DNA of 7,870 nucleotides. Origin: Rhodoferax sp. Its GTDB lineage: Bacteria; Pseudomonadota; Gammaproteobacteria; Burkholderiales; Burkholderiaceae_C. Position 1 is the stretch's first letter. Each line of letters begins with the position of its first letter. The stretch lies in contig JARXAU010000012.1 in assembly GCA_029865675.1 (NCBI GenBank), positions 1 to 7,870 on the forward strand. The letters run 5' to 3'. Below the pieces are notes generated by a model. That model saw nothing but the letters and a program-made list of their open reading frames with translations. It searched no databases and was not told the DNA's origin. Positions 1 to 6,175 of this stretch are shown here, piece after piece. The position numbers and the translations under genes are program-made.

Positions 1-371
1 GTGATCATGGCAAAGGTGGTGCCTGATTTGCGGGTGGTGACATAGCCAAACAAGGCGGCAAACGCCATGCCCGCGAGGCCGCCGACCACGGGCACCAAAG
101 ACACGGGCAAAACGCCCGCGCCTGAGTACATATTGAGCGCGTGGATGGCCACAAAAGCGCCCAGCCCGGTGTACACCGCGTGGCCAAAACTCAGCATGCC
201 GCCTTGGCCCAGCAGCATGTTGTAGGAGAGGCAGGCGATGATGGCGATGCCCATTTGCGAGAGCATGGTGATTGACAAGCCACTGCTAAACACTTTGGGC
301 GCCACCAGCATCACTGCGGCAAACACCAACCATAAGCGCAAAGACCCAATGCGCGCATTCCAACGGTTCAT
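1..371 (-). CDS. livM: LivM-type branched-chain amino acid ABC transporter permease, N-terminal part (runs off the left edge)
   Basis: This is an inner-membrane permease subunit of a HAAT-family ABC importer, which pairs with LivH to form the translocation channel. About 123 residues are visible, roughly the first third of a family usually a little over 300 residues long. Hydrophobic segments lie at about residues 13-28, 36-54, 66-80 and 87-110. The family signature is clear: an ACLSYNMLLGQGGMLSFGHA stretch (about residues 46-65), followed by a Gly-rich helix. I chose the ATG at 371 because AAGGA sits 8 nt upstream of it. An in-frame ATG at 380 overlaps the livH stop as ATGA but leaves no room for a ribosome binding site, because the AAGGA abuts it. 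The gene follows livH after 5 bp, so the two are translationally coupled. The identification is secure at family level. The substrate cannot be read from this subunit. Confidence 0.93.
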   Translation of the reverse strand, partial: MNRWNARIGSLRLWLVFAAVMLVAPKVFSSGLSITMLSQMGIAIIACLSYNMLLGQGGMLSFGHAVYTGLGAFVAIHALNMYSGAGVLPVSLVPVVGGLAGMAFAALFGYVTTRKSGTTFAMI

Positions 372-376
372 GGTGC

Positions 377-1399
377 TCATCCTTCCCGGTTACCCAAAAG
401 GCCTTTGGGCCGAAAAATCAAAATCAACACCAGAAAGAGGTAGGGCAAGATGGGCGCCACTTGCGACAGCTTCATGGTCATCAAGGTGCCAGTACCCGCA
501 GCCAACCCGAGAGACTGAAACAGCCCTGAGAGCGAGTAATCAAACGCCACTGCAAAAGTCTGAATCGTGCCGATCAGCAGCGACGCCAAAAAAGCCCCGG
601 AGAGCGAGCCCATGCCGCCCACCACGACCACCACAAAAATAATGGAGCCCACGGTGGCGGCCATGGAAGGCTCGGTCAAGAATGTGCTGCCGCCAATCAC
701 CCCGGCCAGCCCGGCCAGAGCGGCGCCAGCACCGAACACCAGCATCAAAACCCGGGGCACGTTGTGGCCCAGAGACTCCACCGCCTCGGGGTGGGTGAGC
801 GCTGCCTGAATGACCAGCCCGACCCGTGTGCGGGTCAGCAGCAGCCAGATGGACACCAGCATGGTCAGCGCCACCAGCACCATAAACGCGCGTGTGGCCG
901 GGAACGGCGAACACACCGCGTTCAACGCTGGGTCGGCCGCGCCACACATTTGCGCCGGGGCGGCACCCCACACCATCCGCAGGCCCGAAACAAGGTCATT
1001 CACAAGGGTAAACGCCGGCCCTTGCAATGCAGCCGGCGGCTGAAATTCGATAGCAATGCGGCCCCAAATCAGCTGCACCAGCTCCAGCACCACATAGGTC
1101 AGTCCAAAGGTAATGAGCAGCTCGGGCACGTGGCCAAACTTGTGCACCCGGCGCAGGCAATACCGCTCAAACACCGCGCCCAAAGCACCCACTACCAGTG
1201 GCGCAATCACAAGCGCAGGCCAGAAGCCAACAACTTGCGACACCGAATAACCCACATAGGCCCCCAGCATGTAAAAGCTCGCGTGGGCGAAGTTGAGCAC
1301 GCCCATCATGCTGAAAATCAGCGTCAGCCCCGAGCTCAGCATGAACAGCAGCAGCCCGTAGCTGATGCCGTTGAGCGTCGAGATGATAAAAAACTCCAT
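377..1399 (-). CDS. livH: LivH-type branched-chain amino acid ABC transporter permease
   Basis: This is the second inner-membrane permease of the HAAT importer, 340 residues with about eight hydrophobic segments. Family marks include the N-terminal NGISYGLLLFMLSSGLTLIF helix (about 10-29), the LNFAHASFYMLGAY motif (35-48), the cytoplasmic coupling region around GLVIQAALTHPEAVESLG (194-211) and the VGGMGSLSGAF motif (260-270) near the last helices. The C terminus ends in the usual FRPKGLLG. The start is the ATG at 1399, with GGGAG 9 nt upstream. A TTG further upstream in the same frame (1423) sits in the T-run of the preceding hairpin and is not a credible start. The protein is longer than many LivH proteins (about 290-310) because of a hydrophilic, probably periplasmic loop at about 118-168. 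That loop holds two cysteines (C152, C163) that could form a disulfide; this is inference. Confidence 0.95.
   Translation of the reverse strand: MEFFIISTLNGISYGLLLFMLSSGLTLIFSMMGVLNFAHASFYMLGAYVGYSVSQVVGFWPALVIAPLVVGALGAVFERYCLRRVHKFGHVPELLITFGLTYVVLELVQLIWGRIAIEFQPPAALQGPAFTLVNDLVSGLRMVWGAAPAQMCGAADPALNAVCSPFPATRAFMVLVALTMLVSIWLLLTRTRVGLVIQAALTHPEAVESLGHNVPRVLMLVFGAGAALAGLAGVIGGSTFLTEPSMAATVGSIIFVVVVVGGMGSLSGAFLASLLIGTIQTFAVAFDYSLSGLFQSLGLAAGTGTLMTMKLSQVAPILPYLFLVLILIFRPKGLLGNREG
380..384 (-). promoter_or_regulatory. Shine-Dalgarno sequence deciding the livM start
   Basis: On the minus strand AAGGA occupies 384-380, at the very end of livH, and the livH TGA lies in the spacer. It is 8 nt from the ATG at 371 and 0 nt from the ATG at 380. 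This supports 371 as the start. Confidence 0.6.
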
Positions 1400-1421
1400 A
1401 CCCAGCTTCTCCCTGCAAACC

Positions 1422-1465
1422 AAAAAACAAAAGAGCCCGTTGCGGCACGCCGCGTCACGGGCTCT
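1422..1465 (-). terminator. Intrinsic terminator-like hairpin between the substrate-binding protein gene and livH
   Basis: Read on the minus strand, AGAGCCCGT (1465-1457) pairs perfectly with ACGGGCTCT (1440-1432). An inner GCGG/CCGC stem (1453-1450 with 1445-1442) closes a CGTG loop, leaving a small asymmetric bulge between the two stems. TTTTGTTTTTT follows directly. The hairpin begins 18 nt after the binding-protein stop codon, and its T-run ends just upstream of the livH ribosome binding site. Because livH and livM follow on the same strand with no obvious promoter of their own, it probably acts as a leaky terminator. That would make more binding-protein mRNA than permease mRNA, a common arrangement in ABC-importer operons. 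It could also protect the 3' end of the upstream message. Confidence 0.85.
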
Positions 1466-1483
1466 GAACCAGCGAACGGGCGA

Positions 1484-2719
1484 TCAGCCGGGTCGCTTCA
1501 TCTGGCAGCTGGTGGGCGTGCTGGAGACGTAGTTGGGATACTCCTTCAACGGCACCAGGGTCATTCCGGTGTTCTCCGGGCTGTAAGGGTATTTCTTGTC
1601 GGCCTTTTGCCAGACCGTCATGTACAGCGGCTGCTGCAACTGGTGGTCCACTTTGCGCATTTCCACTTCACCGTTAAAGCTCTTCACCGAAATGCCTTCT
1701 AGCGCTGCGGCGACTTTGACCGGGTCAGTGGACTTGGCCTTGGCCATGGCCGCACCCAGTGTTTCAAAAATGCGGATGGTGGAGCCGGTGTAGAAGTCGT
1801 CGTTGTACTTGGTCTTGAACTCGTCCATCCACTTGGCCATCTGGCCGCCCATGTTGTAGTGGCTGTAGGCGATTTGGTAGACCCGGCCCGCACCATTGGT
1901 GCCCAAGGCGGTGGGCGTACCGGTCACACCAGCGTAGTAGGTAAAGAACTTGCCGGTGTAGCCGTTCTCGTTGGCGGCCTTGACCAGCAGCGACAGGTCA
2001 GAGCCCCAGTTGCCAGTGATCACCGTGTCAGCGCCTGCAGCCTTGATTTTGGCGATGTAGGGCGCAAAGTCGCGCACCTGGGCCAGCGGGTGCAGGTCCT
2101 CGCCCACGATCTGGATATCAGGGCGTTTGCGCGCCAGGGTTTCCTTGGCAAATTTGGCCACTTGCACCCCGTGCGAGTAGTTTTGGCCCAGGATGTAGAC
2201 CTTTTTGATGTCAGTCTGGTCTGCCATAAAACTCGACATGGCTTCCATCTTCATGGACGTGTCCGCGTCAAAGCGGAAGTGCCAGTAGCTGCATTTGCTA
2301 TTGGTCAGGTCGGGGTCCACTGCCGAGTCGTTGAGGTAAACCACCTCTTTGCCGGGGTTGCGCTCGTTGTGCTTGGACACCGCGTCGCTCAGGGCCAATG
2401 CCACGGAAGAGCCATTTCCTTGGATGATGTAACGCACACCCTGGTCGATGGCCGCTTTAAGTGCATTCAAGCTCTCGGTGGGGCTGAGCTTGTTGTCCAT
2501 ACCGATGACTTCGAAATTGACGCCCGCCGGATTGCCTTTGCCGCTGTATTTTTCGGCAAAGAACTGGTAGCCCTTGAGCTGGCTAACGCCGACCGGTCCG
2601 AGCAGACCTGTCAAAGGATCAATCCGCACCAATTTGACGGTCTCGCCCTTTTGGGCAAACGCGCTGCTGACAACTAGCAACGCAACCGCAAGGGCGGCAG
2701 ATTTGAGTACAAACTTCAT
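1484..2719 (-). CDS. livK: Periplasmic substrate-binding protein of a branched-chain amino acid (HAAT)-type ABC transporter
   Basis: This type I periplasmic binding protein (Peripla_BP_6/LivK-like, 411 residues) captures the ligand and delivers it to the LivH-LivM permease. A Sec signal peptide is visible: MKF-VLK, a hydrophobic core, then AFA|Q with cleavage after residue 22. The mature start (LVRIDPLTGLLGPVG, about 30-44), the first-lobe GNGSS (101-105), the DSAVDPDLT stretch (131-139), the second-lobe GQNYSHG (178-184) and GNWGSDLSLLVKAANENG (236-253) follow the family layout. The ATG at 2719 has AGGAG 5 nt upstream. The position corresponding to the usual S-x-A/T-T-N-P ligand loop reads DSAVDP, with Val where amino-acid binders such as LivJ have a ligand-contacting Thr. 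The true ligand may therefore not be a branched-chain amino acid (inference). Two cysteines, C143 and C405, remain in the mature protein. The gene symbol reflects family only. Confidence 0.92.
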   Translation of the reverse strand: MKFVLKSAALAVALLVVSSAFAQKGETVKLVRIDPLTGLLGPVGVSQLKGYQFFAEKYSGKGNPAGVNFEVIGMDNKLSPTESLNALKAAIDQGVRYIIQGNGSSVALALSDAVSKHNERNPGKEVVYLNDSAVDPDLTNSKCSYWHFRFDADTSMKMEAMSSFMADQTDIKKVYILGQNYSHGVQVAKFAKETLARKRPDIQIVGEDLHPLAQVRDFAPYIAKIKAAGADTVITGNWGSDLSLLVKAANENGYTGKFFTYYAGVTGTPTALGTNGAGRVYQIAYSHYNMGGQMAKWMDEFKTKYNDDFYTGSTIRIFETLGAAMAKAKSTDPVKVAAALEGISVKSFNGEVEMRKVDHQLQQPLYMTVWQKADKKYPYSPENTGMTLVPLKEYPNYVSSTPTSCQMKRPG

Positions 2720-2823
2720 GAAAACTCCTGGGTTGGTTCAACTGACTAGGCTACATGACATCGGCCACTGCGCTACTACGGGTTCACCCTAGGCATGTCG
2801 CCTGAGAGATAGATGCTTTTCAT

Positions 2824-2852
2824 CATTTAGAGCGATCTCGTCCCGCGAACAA
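2824..2852 (-). promoter_or_regulatory. Weak candidate promoter for the binding-protein gene
   Basis: On the minus strand TTGTTC (2852-2847) and TAAATG (2829-2824) are separated by 17 bp. This fits sigma70 spacing, but each box matches consensus at only about three of six positions. It lies just after the CoA-ligase stop codon, in the 140-bp gap (2720-2859) before the binding-protein start. That gap has no gene, no T-run hairpin for the ligase, and only short weak inverted repeats. A separate promoter here would be sensible because the binding protein is usually made in excess, but the match could be chance. Confidence 0.22.
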
Positions 2853-2859
2853 GTGCTGT

Positions 2860-4488
2860 TTAGAGGCCGGGCAGTTTGTAGTCCTGCAAGGCCTCGCGCA
2901 ACTTGGTTTTCTGCATTTTTCCGGTTCCACCCAGAGGAATCGCGTCGACAAAAATCACATCGTCCGGGATTTGCCACTTTGCGGTTCGACCCTCGTAAAA
3001 CGCCAGTAGTCCCTCTCGGCTGACGTCGGCGCCTGGCTTCTTGACCACCACCACGATGGGGCGTTCATCCCATTTGGGGTGTTTCATCCCGATGCAAGCG
3101 GCCATGGCCACCGCTGGGTGCGCCATGGCGATGTTTTCCACATCGATAGAGCTGATCCACTCGCCGCCGGATTTGATGACGTCTTTGCTACGGTCGGTAA
3201 TTTGCATGTAGCCATCGGCATCAATGGTGGCCACGTCGCCGGTAGGAAACCAGCCATCCACCAGGGGAGAGTCGCCCTCGCCCTTGTAGTATTCGCTGAT
3301 GACCCAAGGCCCTTTAACCAGCAGATCACCGTAGGCCTTTCCGTCCCAAGGCAACTCGGCACCCACATCGTCAACAATTTTCATATCCACGCCGTACAGA
3401 GCGCGCCCCTGCTTGAGACGCACGGTCATTTTTTCCTGTGACCCCATGGGCACATGTTTATTCTTCAGTGTGCAAACGGTGCCCAAGGGGGACATTTCTG
3501 TCATGCCCCAGGCGTGCAGCACTTCGACACCGTAGACATCATTGAACGCAGTGATCATGGCCGGCGGGCACGCCGAGCCGCCAATCACCGTGCGCTTGAG
3601 CGTAGAAAAACGCAAGTCGGCCTGTTGCATGTGGCCGAGCATCATTTGCCATACCGTGGGCACACCGGCAGCAAAGGTGACCTTTTCAGACTCAATCAAC
3701 TCAAAAATCGACTTGCCATCCATCGCGGGGCCTGGGAACACCATCTTGGCTCCTGTCATGGCGGCGGCATAGGGCAAGCCCCAGGCGTTAACGTGGAACA
3801 TGGGCACCACGGGCAACACGCTGTCGCGCGCACTCATGTTCAAGGCGTCGGGCAGAGCACCGGCCCATGCGTGCAAGATGGTGGAACGGTGGCTGTAGAG
3901 CGCGGCCTTGGGGTTGCCTGTGGTGCCGCTGGTGTAGCACATGCTTGATGCGGAGTTTTCGTCAAACTCGGGCCAGTAGTAAGTGCTGCCGTGCGAGGCG
4001 ATCCAAGCCTCGTAGCTTTGCAAACCAGGAATGCCACTGTCCGCTGGCAGTTTGTCCGCGTCGCACAGCGCAATGAAATGCTTGATGGTGGTGCACCGGC
4101 TGTGCACCGCCTTGACGATAGGCAGGAAACTCATGTCAAAACACAGAACCTGGTCCTCTGCATGGTTGGCGATCCACACAATTTGGTCCGGGTGCAAACG
4201 GGGATTGAGCGTATGCAAGACCCGACCCGACCCGCTCACGCCGAAATACAACTCCAGGTGACGGTAGCCATTCCATGCCAAGGTGGCAACCCGGTCACCA
4301 AAACCCAAATCCATCTGGTCCAGCGCGTGGGCTACTTGGCGCGAGCGCTGCGCGATATCGCGGTACGTACAACGGTGAATATCCCCCTCCACCCGCCGCG
4401 AAACGACTTCGCCCTCATGGTGGTGTCGATCGGCAAACTCAATCAAAGAAGAAATGAGCAACTGCTGGCTTTGCATCAACCCGAGCAT
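2860..4488 (-). CDS. Acyl-CoA ligase, AMP-forming (DmdB-like / medium-chain fatty acyl-CoA synthetase family)
   Basis: This 542-residue cytoplasmic class I adenylate-forming enzyme activates a carboxylic acid with ATP to an acyl-AMP and then to an acyl-CoA. The core motifs are intact: P-loop YTSGTTGNPK (185-194), PMFHVNAW (229-236), GGSACPP (303-309), A5 motif WGMTE (327-331), TGD (416-418), the hinge DRSKDVIKSGGEWIS (432-446) and the A10 lysine in GGTGK (K524). The N terminus (MLGLMQSQQLLISSLIEFA) resembles, from memory, the 3-methylmercaptopropionyl-CoA ligase DmdB and related medium/branched-chain acyl-CoA synthetases, often annotated simply as FadD. The start at 4488 has AGAGGGA 5 nt upstream. 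The neighbour downstream is a HAAT importer, so the ligase may process the imported compound. The exact acyl substrate cannot be read from sequence. DmdB function, a fatty acid, or an aromatic or branched acid all remain possible. Confidence 0.9.
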   Translation of the reverse strand: MLGLMQSQQLLISSLIEFADRHHHEGEVVSRRVEGDIHRCTYRDIAQRSRQVAHALDQMDLGFGDRVATLAWNGYRHLELYFGVSGSGRVLHTLNPRLHPDQIVWIANHAEDQVLCFDMSFLPIVKAVHSRCTTIKHFIALCDADKLPADSGIPGLQSYEAWIASHGSTYYWPEFDENSASSMCYTSGTTGNPKAALYSHRSTILHAWAGALPDALNMSARDSVLPVVPMFHVNAWGLPYAAAMTGAKMVFPGPAMDGKSIFELIESEKVTFAAGVPTVWQMMLGHMQQADLRFSTLKRTVIGGSACPPAMITAFNDVYGVEVLHAWGMTEMSPLGTVCTLKNKHVPMGSQEKMTVRLKQGRALYGVDMKIVDDVGAELPWDGKAYGDLLVKGPWVISEYYKGEGDSPLVDGWFPTGDVATIDADGYMQITDRSKDVIKSGGEWISSIDVENIAMAHPAVAMAACIGMKHPKWDERPIVVVVKKPGADVSREGLLAFYEGRTAKWQIPDDVIFVDAIPLGGTGKMQKTKLREALQDYKLPGL

Positions 4489-4578
4489 AGAAATCCCTCT
4501 AAAAAACCGACGTCAAAATGGACGCTGAACCCCTCACACGCGGCATATTAACTGCACCTGCCGCCCCCTAAATATGGT

Positions 4579-4593
4579 GCATTGCAGCAATGC
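4579..4593. promoter_or_regulatory. Perfect 15-bp dyad in the divergent control region (possible operator)
   Basis: GCATTGC and GCAATGC are exact reverse complements around a single central A. The dyad lies between the divergently transcribed CoA-ligase and selO genes, 91 bp from the ligase start and 48 bp upstream of the selO start. Short symmetric sites in such positions often bind dimeric repressors (TetR, GntR or MarR types), but no regulator gene is present and I do not recognise the motif. It has no T-run and is too short to be a convincing terminator. Confidence 0.4.
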
Positions 4594-4602
4594 CCGCCTA
4601 CT

Positions 4603-4632
4603 TTGCACAGGGCCAAAGGCGCTTGTTAGAAA
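4603..4632 (+). promoter_or_regulatory. Candidate promoter for selO giving a leaderless or near-leaderless transcript
   Basis: TTGCAC (4603-4608) and TAGAAA (4627-4632) are 18 bp apart. They match the sigma70 boxes at three and four of six positions. A start site about seven bases past the -10 box would fall at about 4639-4641, on the ATG I assign to selO, which has no Shine-Dalgarno sequence in front of it. Confidence 0.3.
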
Positions 4633-4640
4633 ATGTCTCT

Positions 4641-6146
4641 ATGACCCAGCCCACTGCGCCCAAAATGAACCTGCCACCCGCCCCGGCGGACTTCGGTCAG
4701 CCAGACTTGGCATGGACGCAGCGATACGCATCGTTGGGTGAGGACTTTGTCGCGCCCTTGTCGCCCTCCCCCCTGCCAGCACCCTACTGGGTGGCACGCA
4801 ATGACATGCTGGCACACGCCTTGGGCTTGGCCTCGGATTGGGGCTGCCGCGACACCCTGCTCCAAACCTTTTCCGGCAACCAATTGCCCCCAGGCATTAT
4901 TCAAACCGCCAGCGTGTACAGCGGCCACCAGTTCGGCGTTTGGGCTGGCCAGTTGGGGGATGGTCGGGCCTGCTCTTTAGGCGAAATCGCAGGCCTAGAA
5001 GTGCAACTCAAAGGCGCCGGACCCACGCCGTTTTCACGCCGAGGCGATGGCCGCGCGGTGCTGCGCAGTTCCATACGCGAGTTTTTGTGCAGCGAGGCCA
5101 TGCACGCGCTGGGCGTGCCCACCACCCGCGCGCTGTGCTTGACCGGGTCGGACGCGCCCGTCTGGCGCGAAGAGCGGGAAACCGCGGCGGTGGTCACGCG
5201 TGTCGCGCCAAGCTTTGTGCGCTTTGGGCACTTTGAGCACTTCTCTCATGGCCAGCAGCATGCGCAACTCAAGACCCTGGCCAACTACGTGATTGAGCAC
5301 CATTACCCCGAATGCCGACAGGCCTCCAACCCCTATGTGGCGCTGTTGGCGCAGGTGACCCAGCGCACAGCCGAGATGGTGGCGCATTGGCAATCGGTGG
5401 GCTTTTGCCACGGTGTGATGAACACTGACAACATGAGCATTTTGGGCCTCACTCTGGACTACGGCCCCTTCCAGTTTTTGGACGCCTACGACCCGACCCA
5501 CATCTGCAACCACTCAGACACCCAAGGCCGATACGCCTTCCACAAGCAGCCCAACGTGGCGTATTGGAATTTGTACTGCTTAGGCCAGGCGCTGCTGCCT
5601 TTGATCGACGACCAGGAGCAGGCCGTCGCCGCCTTGGAAACCTTTAAAACCCATTACCCGCAGGCCCTGGCCACGCGCTTTGCCGCCAAACTCGGCTTTG
5701 CCCAGGCGCACGACACGCAAAAGCCTTTGATTGAGGCGGCGCTCAAACTGCTCGCGCAAGACCGGGTGGATTTCACGATTTTTTGGCACCGCTTAAGCCA
5801 CTGGGCTGGGGCCATGCACCCCGCAGACACCAGCGTGCGTGATCTGTTCATTGACCGCGCTGGAGCCGACGCACTGTTAACCCAGTTTCACGCACTGCAT
5901 GATCACAATGATGGCGAGTCACCCGCATCGGTATCGGCGCGTATGCTGCGCACCAACCCCAAATACGTTCTGCGCAACCACCTGGGCGAACTCGCCATTC
6001 AGGCGGCCAAGGAGAAAGATTTCTCTGTGCTCCAGGCATTGCAAAGTGTGTTGGCCCAGCCGTTTGACGAGCACCCTAGCCACGAGACCTGGGCCGGTTT
6101 TGCACCAGACTGGGCCGCTGGCATTGAAATCAGTTGCAGCTCTTGA
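4641..6146 (+). CDS. selO: SelO/YdiU family protein AMPylase (protein adenylyltransferase), Cys-containing form
   Basis: This pseudokinase-fold enzyme transfers AMP from ATP to Ser/Thr/Tyr residues of proteins; E. coli SelO acts on targets such as SucA and glutaredoxin GrxA under oxidative stress. The 501 residues carry all signature blocks: SGHQFGVWAGQLGDGRA (94-110), VQLKGAG with the ATP-binding K124, RSSIREFL with E147, MNTDNM with the likely catalytic base D263 and N264, and the metal-binding D273 of DYG. The spacings K to E (23), K to D (139) and D to D (10) match the Pseudomonas enzyme as I remember it. The protein ends in SCSS: C499 takes the position of selenocysteine in animal SelO, and C289 (ICNHSD) is a possible disulfide partner. 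The start is uncertain. ATGs at 4590, 4641 and 4665 all lack a Shine-Dalgarno. I chose 4641 because family similarity begins soon after it and a candidate promoter covers the upstream codons. It heads a plus-strand operon, 29 bp before msrB. Confidence 0.95.
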   Translation: MTQPTAPKMNLPPAPADFGQPDLAWTQRYASLGEDFVAPLSPSPLPAPYWVARNDMLAHALGLASDWGCRDTLLQTFSGNQLPPGIIQTASVYSGHQFGVWAGQLGDGRACSLGEIAGLEVQLKGAGPTPFSRRGDGRAVLRSSIREFLCSEAMHALGVPTTRALCLTGSDAPVWREERETAAVVTRVAPSFVRFGHFEHFSHGQQHAQLKTLANYVIEHHYPECRQASNPYVALLAQVTQRTAEMVAHWQSVGFCHGVMNTDNMSILGLTLDYGPFQFLDAYDPTHICNHSDTQGRYAFHKQPNVAYWNLYCLGQALLPLIDDQEQAVAALETFKTHYPQALATRFAAKLGFAQAHDTQKPLIEAALKLLAQDRVDFTIFWHRLSHWAGAMHPADTSVRDLFIDRAGADALLTQFHALHDHNDGESPASVSARMLRTNPKYVLRNHLGELAIQAAKEKDFSVLQALQSVLAQPFDEHPSHETWAGFAPDWAAGIEISCSS

Positions 6147-6175
6147 CCCCCTTTTTTTTGAAGGAAACCTCCACC

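Noticed and set aside
764..1702. Long plus-strand open frame (312 codons) running antisense to the livH start, the terminator and the end of the binding-protein gene
   Set aside because: It has no recognisable domain, is His/Arg/Gln-rich as expected of an antisense shadow of a high-GC gene, and lies opposite two well-supported genes and a terminator.
1859..2677. Plus-strand open frame of 272 codons antisense to the binding-protein gene
   Set aside because: It is a low-complexity shadow translation with no family signature; the minus-strand frame has a signal peptide and full family motifs.
2790..2815. Minus-strand ATCTCTCAGGC resembling the 3' edge of a glycine riboswitch aptamer
   Set aside because: The rest of the aptamer (the GGGAGAG arm and the conserved CCGAAGG core) is not present upstream, and the downstream gene is not a glycine-related gene.
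4489..4600. Possible promoter for the CoA ligase on the minus strand (TTTAGG-17-TAATAT)
   Set aside because: The spacing is acceptable but the boxes match only three and four of six positions; several equally weak alternatives exist in the same AT-richer stretch, so no single one can be supported.
4590..4640. N-terminal extension of SelO from the ATG at 4590
   Set aside because: There is no ribosome binding site, the added 17 residues look nothing like the family, and the start lies inside the inverted repeat and ahead of the promoter candidate.
6131..6146. TGA-directed selenocysteine insertion at the end of selO
   Set aside because: The critical codon is TGC (Cys) and the TGA follows three codons later as an ordinary stop; no hairpin typical of a bacterial SECIS follows it.
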